Positions 1 to 6,311 of a DNA stretch of 9,208 nucleotides are shown one piece after another (the first letter of the stretch is position 1; every line of letters begins with the position of its first letter). The notes under the pieces are model-generated. The model saw only the letters and a program-made list of their open reading frames with translations, had not been told where the DNA came from and did no database searches. This stretch comes from Bacteroidota bacterium (GTDB lineage Bacteria; Bacteroidota; Rhodothermia; Balneolales; Balneolaceae), in NCBI GenBank assembly GCA_024635465.1, contig JAGXIS010000126.1, positions 1 to 9,208 of the forward strand, read 5' to 3'. A program made the position numbers and the translations under genes.

Positions 1-24
1 TAACAGCAGAAACAATGGTTATAT

Positions 25-58
25 CAAATTTATGACCGGGTTATTATTCTACTCCAAA
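25..58 (-). promoter_or_regulatory. possible divergent promoter for a gene left of the window
   Basis: Read on the - strand, positions 32-25 spell TAAATTTG, which fits the Bacteroidota -7 consensus TAnnTTTG, and positions 58-55 spell TTTG, which fits the -33 element. The spacer is 22 nt, a little longer than usual. It would drive a gene leaving the window to the left. No gene is visible here to confirm it and the region is AT-rich, so chance is a real alternative. Confidence 0.22.
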
Positions 59-94
59 TCACAATAATCGCCCAAAAATGTTAATTTCCTGAAT

Positions 95-112
95 AGATCA
101 CAATTTTGATCT
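95..112. promoter_or_regulatory. operator-like inverted repeat upstream of the E2 gene
   Basis: AGATCA (95-100) and TGATCT (107-112) are perfect inverted 6-bp arms around CAATTT, giving 16 of 18 symmetric positions. The site lies about 80 bp before the E2 start codon and overlaps a one-mismatch -7-like box, CAATTTTG (101-108). A transcription factor dimer site is plausible. The rest of 1-193 is AT-rich with no open frame that I can support; TATATTTA at 140-147 is a second weak -7 candidate. Confidence 0.3.
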
Positions 113-193
113 GATAGCGATTATTCTGATCTTTAGGGTTATATTTAAGAGCATAAAAAGATTATTCAAATCATCATTTAGAAGAATTATACC

Positions 194-1957
194 ATGGCAA
201 AGGTTGAAGTTGTGATGCCCCAAATGGGCGAGTCTGTAATGGAAGGTACCGTCATCGAGTGGGCTAAGAAAGTAGGCGACAGGGTAGAAGTGGATGAAAC
301 CCTCCTGGAGATCGCAACTGATAAGGTGGATACCGAAGTACCTTCGCCGGAAGCCGGTGTATTGATTGAAATTTTAGTTCAGGAAGATGAAACCATTGAG
401 GTGGGTCAGGTCATTGCTATCATCGATACTGAAGGTGAGGCGTCTGAATCTCCAACTCAATCTGAAAACGGTAAGGAAGAAGAGAAAAAAGAAGTAGAGA
501 AGGATGAAGTTGACGAAGAGAAAACAGAATCTAACGAGGATGAGCCTGAAGCTGAAGAAACGGAGACAGAATCCGAATCAGATAATGGAGATGGCGAACG
601 ATTTGAAGTAGTGATGCCTCAAATGGGTGAGTCTGTCATGGAAGGCACCGTTATTGAGTGGGCTAAAAAAGTGGGCGATAAAGTAGAAGTGGATGAAACA
701 CTTCTTGAAATTGCTACCGATAAGGTGGATACAGAAGTACCCTCCCCGGAAGCAGGTACATTGATTGAAATATTAGTTGAAGAGGGCGACACGATTGAAG
801 TGGGCCAGACCATCGCCATCATCGCAACCGGCAAAGCAGCCTCATCACAATCCAAACCGAAAAAGTCAGACTCATCCGAAGCCAAATCAAAACCGGCCGA
901 AGCCAAATCGGAATCTTCATCCGATGGTGATGAAAAAAACAAACCTCAACGAATCGGTTCAGATGGTAGATTTTACTCTCCTTTAGTACGATCGATAGCG
1001 AAGGAAGAGGGAATTAGTCAGGACGAACTGGAGCAGATTGATGGCAGCGGCAAGGATGGTCGTGTTTCAAAAAGCGATATTTTAGGATATGTCAAAGATA
1101 AGAAGGCGGGCAACGTTTCTGCACCTTCAAAAAAATCATCAGCAAGTTCCGGTCTTGAAAAACCAAAAGCTGATATACCCATAACTGTTGACAGAAGTAA
1201 AATTTCTGCCGGTGAATTGAATGTGAGTCCTCCACATGAAAATGTGGAGATCGTCAAGATGGATCGTATGCGCAAGATGATTGCAGAACATATGGTGCGT
1301 TCAAAGCAGACTTCTGCGCACGTTACAACCATGAGTGATGTGGACGTGACCAACATCGTGAAGTGGAGAAATGCGAATAAAAATAAATTTTTAGAACAGG
1401 CCGGTGTCAAGCTGACCTTCACCCCCATCTTTATTGAAGCATTCATCAAAGCGATCAGTGAATTCCCACTCATTAACAGCTCGGTGAATGGAGATGAAAT
1501 TCATATCAAAAAAGATATCAACTTTGGTATCGCTGTAGCTCTCGGTGAGGGCGGAAAAGGCGGACTAATTGTGCCTGTTATCAAACGAGCTCAGGAAAAA
1601 AATCTGATCGGAATTGCAAAAGACGTTGTGGAACTCGCTGAAAAAGCAAGGCAAAAAGATCTGAGTCCGGACGATCTTGTGGGCGGAACCATTACACTCA
1701 CTAATTACGGAAGTGTTGGCAACCTCATGGGAACACCGATCATCAACCAACCTCAAGTTGCGATCCTTGGAACAGGAATTATCGAAAAAAGACCGGTTGT
1801 TATTGAAACCAAAGATGGTGACATGATTGCCATTCGTCACAAGATGTATCTGACGATGAGCTATGACCATCGAATTATTGATGGCGCTCATGGCGGTGCT
1901 TTCACAAGCAGAGTGAAGCAACTGCTTGAAGATTTTGATCTCGACAGAGCCATCTGA
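194..1957 (+). CDS. two-lipoyl-domain dihydrolipoamide acyltransferase (E2) of a 2-oxo acid dehydrogenase complex
   Basis: This is the core E2 subunit of a cytosolic 2-oxo acid dehydrogenase complex; it moves the acyl group from E1 to CoA on swinging lipoyl arms. Two lipoyl domains (about residues 4-78 and 137-211) each carry an ATDKVD turn, with the lipoylated lysines at K44 and K177. An E1/E3-binding domain follows (about 259-301), then the catalytic domain (about 350-587) with the active-site motif DHRIIDG, giving catalytic H559 and D563. The first linker (80-135) is about half Asp/Glu; the second is Lys/Ser/Ala-rich. Length and two-lipoyl layout resemble the SucB/DlaT type of actinobacteria, so homologues are often labelled sucB, but substrate (2-oxoglutarate, pyruvate or branched-chain) cannot be read from sequence and no E1 or E3 gene is adjacent. 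The ATG at 194 follows a weak AGAAGA about 8 nt upstream. The gene appears monocistronic, closed by a terminator. Confidence 0.95.
   Translation: MAKVEVVMPQMGESVMEGTVIEWAKKVGDRVEVDETLLEIATDKVDTEVPSPEAGVLIEILVQEDETIEVGQVIAIIDTEGEASESPTQSENGKEEEKKEVEKDEVDEEKTESNEDEPEAEETETESESDNGDGERFEVVMPQMGESVMEGTVIEWAKKVGDKVEVDETLLEIATDKVDTEVPSPEAGTLIEILVEEGDTIEVGQTIAIIATGKAASSQSKPKKSDSSEAKSKPAEAKSESSSDGDEKNKPQRIGSDGRFYSPLVRSIAKEEGISQDELEQIDGSGKDGRVSKSDILGYVKDKKAGNVSAPSKKSSASSGLEKPKADIPITVDRSKISAGELNVSPPHENVEIVKMDRMRKMIAEHMVRSKQTSAHVTTMSDVDVTNIVKWRNANKNKFLEQAGVKLTFTPIFIEAFIKAISEFPLINSSVNGDEIHIKKDINFGIAVALGEGGKGGLIVPVIKRAQEKNLIGIAKDVVELAEKARQKDLSPDDLVGGTITLTNYGSVGNLMGTPIINQPQVAILGTGIIEKRPVVIETKDGDMIAIRHKMYLTMSYDHRIIDGAHGGAFTSRVKQLLEDFDLDRAI
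206..823 (+). repeat. duplicated lipoyl-domain coding segment (206-424 and 605-823)
   Basis: Residues 5-77 and 138-210 of the E2 are an in-frame duplication offset by 399 nt. Residues 5-29 and 138-162 are identical in protein, yet 10 of these 25 codons differ synonymously. The duplication is therefore not recent at DNA level, while the protein sequence is tightly held. The same spacing covers both lipoylation lysines. Confidence 0.9.
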
Positions 1958-1973
1958 TCACACAACATTTCGC

Positions 1974-2009
1974 AAAAAAAGCGGAAGACCTCCATCTTCC
2001 GCTTTTTTT
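1974..2009 (+). terminator. strong intrinsic terminator after the E2 gene
   Basis: GCGGAAGA (1981-1988) pairs with TCTTCCGC (1995-2002) around a 6-nt loop. It is flanked by seven A (1974-1980) and seven T (2003-2009), which extend the stem and give a U-tract. The symmetry means it could work in both directions. It ends only 46 nt before panC, so panC needs a promoter inside that gap or depends on read-through. Confidence 0.92.
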
Positions 2010-2055
2010 ATCTGAATAAATTATATGTCCAAGTCGATTTTTTAGCCACTCAGTC

Positions 2056-2901
2056 ATGAAAGTTTGCCGAACCATTAAACAGGTAAGAGATGAAATTCAA
2101 TCCTTGAGAAATCAAGGCCGTTCGATAGGACTTGTTCCTACAATGGGGGCATTGCACTCTGGGCATACTGATCTTTTCAAAAGAGCCCACGATCACTCAG
2201 ATGCTGTTGTGGTTTCCATTTTTGTAAATCCGACACAATTTGGACCGAATGAAGATTTTGATACCTACCCACGTCAGCTCGAAAAAGATCTCGAAACGTG
2301 TAAAACCTTTGGGATCGAACTTGTTTTTGCGCCGGAAAGAGATGAAATGTACGGTGGTAGTGAAATTTCCATTCAAATTAATTCTTTAAACCGGCATATG
2401 TGCGGGGCGAGTCGACCCGGTTTTTTCGAGGGAGTTCTACTGGTTGTCAACAAGTTGTTCAATATCATAGAACCCGATATCGCCGTTTTTGGGCAAAAGG
2501 ATATACAGCAGTTTCAGATCATACAACAGATGAACAGTGAATTTAATCATGGAATTTATCTGATTATGGCTCCTATTGTTCGCGCCAACGATGGTCTGGC
2601 CCTGAGCAGCAGAAACGCCTATTTGAGTGATAAAGAGAGAGTATTGGCTCCCGGACTCTACCGTTCACTTCAATACATTCAAAAAAAGATTGAAGAGGGT
2701 GTAGATACGCCCGGTTTATTACTCGAGCATCAAAAAAGTGAACTTGAAGCGAAAGGTTTTAAAATTGATTATCTTAATATCTTCCTTAAGACAACGTTAC
2801 AACCGATTAATACGTTAGAGGAAAAGAAGAGTTATATTATCGCCGTGGCAGCCTATATAGGTGCAACCCGGTTGATTGACAACATATTGATAGAATTATA
2901 G
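2056..2901 (+). CDS. panC: pantothenate synthetase (pantoate--beta-alanine ligase)
   Basis: PanC condenses pantoate with beta-alanine using ATP, through a pantoyl-adenylate, to make pantothenate, the precursor of CoA; it is cytosolic. The 281 residues match the usual family length. Seen in order: PTMGALHSGH near residues 29-38 (the HxGH nucleotide-binding motif), FVNPTQF, a GASRPG segment at 118-122, FGQKD with the conserved Lys-Asp, and DGLALSSRN (the KMSKS-equivalent loop), with RLIDN at the C-terminus. One oddity: the usual RPGHF reads RPGFF, so the His of that active-site loop is Phe123. FGQKD in place of FGEKD is a known variation. There is no clear Shine-Dalgarno before the ATG, which is common in this kind of genome. 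panD starts 17 nt downstream, so the two are surely co-transcribed. Confidence 0.96.
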   Translation: MKVCRTIKQVRDEIQSLRNQGRSIGLVPTMGALHSGHTDLFKRAHDHSDAVVVSIFVNPTQFGPNEDFDTYPRQLEKDLETCKTFGIELVFAPERDEMYGGSEISIQINSLNRHMCGASRPGFFEGVLLVVNKLFNIIEPDIAVFGQKDIQQFQIIQQMNSEFNHGIYLIMAPIVRANDGLALSSRNAYLSDKERVLAPGLYRSLQYIQKKIEEGVDTPGLLLEHQKSELEAKGFKIDYLNIFLKTTLQPINTLEEKKSYIIAVAAYIGATRLIDNILIEL

Positions 2902-2903
2902 TT

Positions 2904-2910
2904 GAGGAAA
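2904..2910 (+). promoter_or_regulatory. ribosome binding site of panD
   Basis: GAGGAAA sits directly after the panC stop codon and 8 nt before the panD ATG at 2919. It is the clearest Shine-Dalgarno sequence in the window. It supports the start at 2919 over the in-frame ATG at 2931, consistent with the Gly24-Ser25 numbering of the product. Confidence 0.7.
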
Positions 2911-2918
2911 GACGAGTT

Positions 2919-3335
2919 ATGGAATTGACGATGTTTAAATCGAAGCTGCACCAGATGCGTGTCACTGAAGCAAACCTGATGTATGAGGGTAGTATTACTA
3001 TCGATCAGGACCTGCTCGTTATGGCCGGTATTTTGCCCTTTGAGAAGGTAAGTGTAGTCAATATTACCAACGGATCCCGATTGGAGACCTATACCATTCC
3101 GGGTGACCGTGGAAGCAGAGTATGCTGTATGAATGGCGCCGCCGCAAGATTAACACAAGTGGACGACCGCATCATTGTAATCGCTTATGCCAGAATGAAA
3201 CCTGAAGAAGCGAAAGAACACCAACCTACTGTGGTGGTAGTGGATGAAAAAAACAATCCTACCAACGTATTTAATGGCACCATTCACGGCCAAACTTTTG
3301 GTCTGGAGAACGGATTGATCGAAAATCCGAATTGA
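2919..3335 (+). CDS. panD: aspartate 1-decarboxylase (pyruvoyl type), proenzyme
   Basis: PanD decarboxylates L-aspartate to beta-alanine, the second substrate of PanC, using a pyruvoyl group made by self-cleavage of the proenzyme. The cleavage site YEGS is seen with Gly24-Ser25, exactly the positions known from the E. coli enzyme. K9, R54 and Y58 also sit at the expected active-site positions, and the NGAAA motif follows near residue 72. At 138 residues it is somewhat longer than the 126-residue E. coli protein, through a C-terminal tail ending in GLENGLIENPN. It is the second gene of a panC-panD operon, 17 nt after panC with a good ribosome binding site. Whether a separate maturation factor is needed, as for the E. 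coli protein, cannot be seen here. Confidence 0.96.
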   Translation: MELTMFKSKLHQMRVTEANLMYEGSITIDQDLLVMAGILPFEKVSVVNITNGSRLETYTIPGDRGSRVCCMNGAAARLTQVDDRIIVIAYARMKPEEAKEHQPTVVVVDEKNNPTNVFNGTIHGQTFGLENGLIENPN

Positions 3336-3412
3336 TGACTCAGAGCACAACGGAGCAGAGCGGAGTGCTCCGAGCGAAGCGATTCCCACTCAGCGCTCCT
3401 AACTTATTCCAT

Positions 3413-3433
3413 GGAGCGTAGCGCTCCTTTTTT
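3413..3433 (+). terminator. intrinsic terminator of the panC-panD operon
   Basis: GGAGCG (3413-3418) and CGCTCC (3422-3427) form a GC-rich stem around a TAG loop, followed by six T (3428-3433). It lies 78 nt after the panD stop. A second small palindrome, CGGAG-TG-CTCCG (3361-3372), lies upstream without a T-run. Confidence 0.8.
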
Positions 3434-3452
3434 ATCCCACGTAGCAAAGCGT

Positions 3453-3514
3453 AGTGAAGCCGAGATTCTCTTCGCTATGGCATGGAGTTCTCGACTTCCA
3501 TCTTCGACTTCACT
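3453..3514. repeat. degenerate palindromic repeat in the panD / dipeptidase spacer
   Basis: AGTGAAGCCGAGA (3453-3465) is an imperfect inverted match to TCTTCGACTTCACT (3501-3514), with one mismatch and one bulge. TTCTCGACTTCCA (3488-3500) is a near-repeat of the right arm. The 12-mer TTCGACTTCACT (3503-3514) recurs exactly at 6041-6052, inside the larger palindromic repeat within the DUF1684 gene. This suggests two copies or fragments of one dispersed family. The rest of the 236-bp spacer has no supportable gene. Confidence 0.55.
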
Positions 3515-3571
3515 TCATGGGTCTAAAGGAGCTCATAGGCTCGATGTTCGCTCGAACTGACGGGTTGGAGA

Positions 3572-4948
3572 TCATTCCTCAACAAAATCAGTCAACACTT
3601 CAAAAAATCTTGCCGAAGTTTTGATTCCCCGGTGAAAATCTTTCAGTGAAAAACTCTCATTCGGTGAGTGAAGAGCATCTTTGGTTAGCCCAAAACCCAT
3701 CAGGATCGAATTCACACCCAATACTTTTTTAAAATCTGATACAATCGGAATGGATCCCCCTTCTCTTGTGAATAGAACTTCTTTTTGGTAGATATCTTCA
3801 AACGCTTTAGCTGCAGCTTTCAGTCCGTAAAAATCCAAATCAATTACGACCGGGTACCCACCATGATGAGATACCACATTCACTTCCACAGTGTCTGGCG
3901 CTATTGAATGAACGTATTTTTTAAACAGTTCCGCAATTTTGTTCGGATCTTGGTTCGGAACCAATCTCATGCTTACTTTTGCACCCGCTTTTGCCGGCAG
4001 AACAGTTTTTGCGCCTTCACCCTGATAACCGCTCCATAATCCATTGACGTCCAGTGTGGGTCGAGCCGAAGATCGTTCGTGTGTACCATACCCTTTTTCG
4101 CCGTGGATTGCCTTTAAATTCAGATTTTTTTTGTACTCAACCTCATCAAAGGGCAGGACTTCATACGCTTCTCTCATTTCAGAAGTGAGGGGTTCAACAT
4201 CATCATAAAAACCCTCCACCTGAATAACTCCATTATTATCTTTCATCTTCGCAATCATATCACATAACACATTGGCCGGATTCTCAACGGTACCGCCATA
4301 GATCCCGGAGTGCAGATCCCGATTTGGACCTTTTACATGAATTTCCATGTATGTCAGCCCGCGAAGGCCATAGGTAATAGATGGCTGATCCTCCCCAAAC
4401 ATGGCTGTATCTGAAATCAGCACCATATCACATTTCAATAACTCTTTATTTTCTTTGATAAAGGGGATCAGATTGGGTGATCCGATCTCTTCCTCTCCCT
4501 CGAGAATAAATTTCACATTCACCGGTAGTTCGGTGCCTGATTTCAAGTAGGATTCGATCGCTTTTACATGGATAAACGATTGACCCTTATCATCACTCGC
4601 TCCCCTGGCATAAACCCGCCCTTTTTTTACAGTAGGCTCAAATGGCGGTGTATCCCAGAGATCATCCGGATCTGAAGGCTGAACATCGTAATGACCGTAA
4701 ATGAGGACTGTAGGCCGATCACTGTACGGCGTTTTTTCCGCTGTAATAATGGGATGCCCTACCGTTTCGTGTAGAGTTACCTTGTCAAGACCAATTTTCT
4801 TAAGTTGATTAATTAAGAACTCTGCGGCCTTTTTTACATCTCCTTTTCGTTTCGAATCGGTACTTACACTTGGAATACGCAGCAGCTCAAACAACTCATT
4901 TTCAAAATTCTTGATGTTACGGTCGATATACTCTTGTACGTTACTCAT
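3572..4948 (-). CDS. M20-family dipeptidase, cytosolic non-specific dipeptidase type
   Basis: This is a two-zinc metallopeptidase that hydrolyses dipeptides in the cytosol, close to the CNDP2/PepV branch of family M20. The full set of site residues is present: H86 and D88 in YGHYDVQP, D119 in GASDDKG (bridging), E153 (general base) and E154 in EGEEEIGS, D180 in ISDT, and H427 in ALHSPNE. H213 in DLHSG lies in the lid/dimerisation domain and corresponds to the His that reaches the neighbouring active site in CNDP2. There is no signal peptide or membrane segment. The 458 residues are normal for the family. It has its own -7 promoter box 31 nt upstream of the ATG and appears monocistronic. Neighbouring genes give no hint of a particular peptide substrate, so only the general activity can be stated. 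Confidence 0.94.
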   Translation of the reverse strand: MSNVQEYIDRNIKNFENELFELLRIPSVSTDSKRKGDVKKAAEFLINQLKKIGLDKVTLHETVGHPIITAEKTPYSDRPTVLIYGHYDVQPSDPDDLWDTPPFEPTVKKGRVYARGASDDKGQSFIHVKAIESYLKSGTELPVNVKFILEGEEEIGSPNLIPFIKENKELLKCDMVLISDTAMFGEDQPSITYGLRGLTYMEIHVKGPNRDLHSGIYGGTVENPANVLCDMIAKMKDNNGVIQVEGFYDDVEPLTSEMREAYEVLPFDEVEYKKNLNLKAIHGEKGYGTHERSSARPTLDVNGLWSGYQGEGAKTVLPAKAGAKVSMRLVPNQDPNKIAELFKKYVHSIAPDTVEVNVVSHHGGYPVVIDLDFYGLKAAAKAFEDIYQKEVLFTREGGSIPIVSDFKKVLGVNSILMGFGLTKDALHSPNESFSLKDFHRGIKTSARFFEVLTDFVEE

Positions 4949-4979
4949 GTTTATAGTCTGATTAAATTTTTTGCACTGA

Positions 4980-4987
4980 CAAAGATA
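4980..4987 (-). promoter_or_regulatory. -7 promoter element of the dipeptidase gene
   Basis: Read on the - strand this is TATCTTTG, a perfect fit to the Bacteroidota -7 consensus TAnnTTTG, 31 nt before the ATG at 4948. I see no good TTTG at the -33 position. The same octamer occurs upstream of the SMP-30 gene. The remainder of 4949-5115 shows no gene and no convincing terminator for the DUF1684 gene. Confidence 0.6.
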
Positions 4988-5115
4988 GAAGATTGGGGTA
5001 TTAAAATCATGTTTGATGTGGGGGAGTTTACCGGCACATCATCTTATTTAATTATCCTCATTCGTTTCTATGGATGAGTACATTACGGTAGTGATCGCTC
5101 CTGCAAATAACCGGA

Positions 5116-6183
5116 TTAAAGTCCTTGCCAGTCGATAGGGCGTTTCTCGCCTGCAGTTACTGCAACATCCAACCGGTTTTGTTGTGGGGGTAACTGACAA
5201 GTAGTGTAAACATTGTAAGCACAAGGTGGGTTATAAACTTTGTTAAAGTCGATGGTTGTATATTCACTGCCCTCTTCCGGGTAATCGACGTAAATATAGC
5301 GTCCGGCTTGATAGGTTTCCTCCTTGTTTGTTTCATCCCCCAAAATGATAAAAAGGCGGGTGCTATTCACAAGGCCATCAAGAGTATAGCTCTTTCCATC
5401 TAATGTAAATTCGAGTACCCCCGGTGATACGGTTTCAACCTGCTGACCCAGCACATTGATAATTGGAATGGTTGTCCCTTCCGGATTGGGAATGTATCTG
5501 GCAGTTCGGACCCATTTCGGATCCACCGGATAGGCAGGAAATCCAGTAAAAGCATCGGCTTTTTCATTTTCCTTGTTAAAGAGCCGAATAGCAGTGATAT
5601 CTTCACGTAGAATCACAAACCACTCCAGGTTGCCGTGTTCTACCCTTTTTTCATCACCTCCATCAAAGAGAATGAATTCCGTTACCGGCTCTCCTTCATG
5701 AGTAATTTCCACACCCTCTTCGACTCTCATGGTTACAATGCCGTTTTCTAAAACAAATGTACCCGCCCGATCATCAATCGTTCCTTCGGGAAATTGAATA
5801 TCCACTTCAGAAGAACTTCCAAAACTGTTTTCACCCTCCTCAAGCCTAAACATCCCGGCCAGGCGCAACCAGCCGGTCGGTTCAGAGATACTCTCCACCC
5901 GATCCTGTTTCCATTCAGCCACTTGTTCCTGATAATCTTCCGGTGTAGGCGCTTGGCCTAATTCTTCACTATTGCACGAGGTTACAAGCACCGCGATAAT
6001 AAGGATTAGGAGGCTTTGCAAAACCTTAAAACGAGACCCATTCGACTTCACTCCACTTCGTTTCGTTTTGCTCATTGTGACGTTTAACGTCATATTGAGC
6101 GCAATGAGGAGCGGAGAGACGAATGAAGTCGAAGTATCTCTGTGTTTTTCAAAGCCCCAGATGAATGAAAATCGATTATTCAT
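5116..6183 (-). CDS. DUF1684 family lipoprotein with repeat-derived N-terminus
   Basis: A predicted exported lipoprotein of unknown biochemical function. The body (about residues 104-350) carries DUF1684 hallmarks: GWLRLAGMFRLEEGEN and FGSSS near the start, FTGFPAYPVDPKW in the middle, and near the C-terminus AGRYIYVDYP, then DFNKVYNPPCAYN, PPQQNRLDVAV and AGEK. A hydrophobic stretch at 54-68 ends in the lipobox VTSC, with C70 as the lipidated residue. The coordinates give the longest reading. Residues about 17-48 are encoded by a palindromic dispersed repeat, leaving a 52-residue leader before the hydrophobic core, too long for a normal signal peptide. Initiation at M37 (6075), inside the repeat, gives a better basic leader, MSKTKRSGVKSNGSRFK, and is my preferred start, although neither start has a clear Shine-Dalgarno. 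It may be co-transcribed with the SMP-30 gene, 128 nt upstream, but an inverted repeat lies between them. Confidence 0.88.
   Translation of the reverse strand: MNNRFSFIWGFEKHRDTSTSFVSPLLIALNMTLNVTMSKTKRSGVKSNGSRFKVLQSLLILIIAVLVTSCNSEELGQAPTPEDYQEQVAEWKQDRVESISEPTGWLRLAGMFRLEEGENSFGSSSEVDIQFPEGTIDDRAGTFVLENGIVTMRVEEGVEITHEGEPVTEFILFDGGDEKRVEHGNLEWFVILREDITAIRLFNKENEKADAFTGFPAYPVDPKWVRTARYIPNPEGTTIPIINVLGQQVETVSPGVLEFTLDGKSYTLDGLVNSTRLFIILGDETNKEETYQAGRYIYVDYPEEGSEYTTIDFNKVYNPPCAYNVYTTCQLPPQQNRLDVAVTAGEKRPIDWQGL
6012..6156. repeat. nested palindromic dispersed repeat inside the 5' end of the DUF1684 gene
   Basis: A 145-bp segment with nested inverted arms. The outermost are GGCTTTG (6012-6018) and CAAAGCC (6150-6156). 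Next come GAGA (6033-6036) with TCTC (6137-6140) and TTCGACTTCA (6041-6050) with TGAAGTCGAA (6124-6133). Then CTCATTG (6071-6077) pairs with CAATGAG (6102-6108), and TGACGTT (6078-6084) pairs with AACGTCA (6086-6092). Content such as GAGCGCAATGAGGAGC and TGAAGTCGAAGTATCTC resembles short non-coding palindromes scattered through many Bacteroidota genomes. A 12-bp core recurs at 3503-3514. It contains no gene and would move, if at all, with outside help. Confidence 0.75.
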
Positions 6184-6214
6184 TATTAATTGTATTAGTC
6201 ATTCCATTTAGTCT

Positions 6215-6299
6215 GACTATTAACCACTATTTCAGATAAAACTATCCCAAAAGGATAAAAATTCCTGATTTATAAAAATTTTAGAAACAGTGGTCAGTC
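6215..6299. repeat. inverted repeat between the SMP-30 and DUF1684 genes
   Basis: ACCACTATTTC (6223-6233) and GAAACAGTGGT (6284-6294) pair over 11 positions with one mismatch, and GACT (6215-6218) with AGTC (6296-6299) extend the arms. The 50-nt loop is AT-rich and contains a small hairpin, TATCC-CAAAA-GGATA (6243-6257), which on the - strand is followed by a short T-run. It could be a processing or stabilising hairpin, or a weak terminator after the SMP-30 gene, which ends at 6312. Confidence 0.45.
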
Positions 6300-6311
6300 T
6301 GATTAAATCAT

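Noticed and set aside
619..942. Open frame antisense to the second lipoyl region
   Set aside because: Low-complexity Ser-rich translation fully opposite a well-supported E2 gene; a reading-frame shadow.
3150..3389. Open frame antisense to panD running into the spacer
   Set aside because: Mostly the reverse of panD codons and the repeat-rich spacer, with no family resemblance.
6012..6156. Insertion sequence or MITE with target-site duplication
   Set aside because: The nested palindrome is real, but I see no transposase and no convincing flanking direct repeat, so I call it only a dispersed palindromic repeat.
4955..6308. Exact 13-mer AGTCTGATTAAAT at 4955-4967 and 6296-6308, considered as paired regulatory or insertion sites
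   Set aside because: One sits before a start codon and the other after a stop codon. A single AT-rich 13-mer match is expected by chance in a window of this size.
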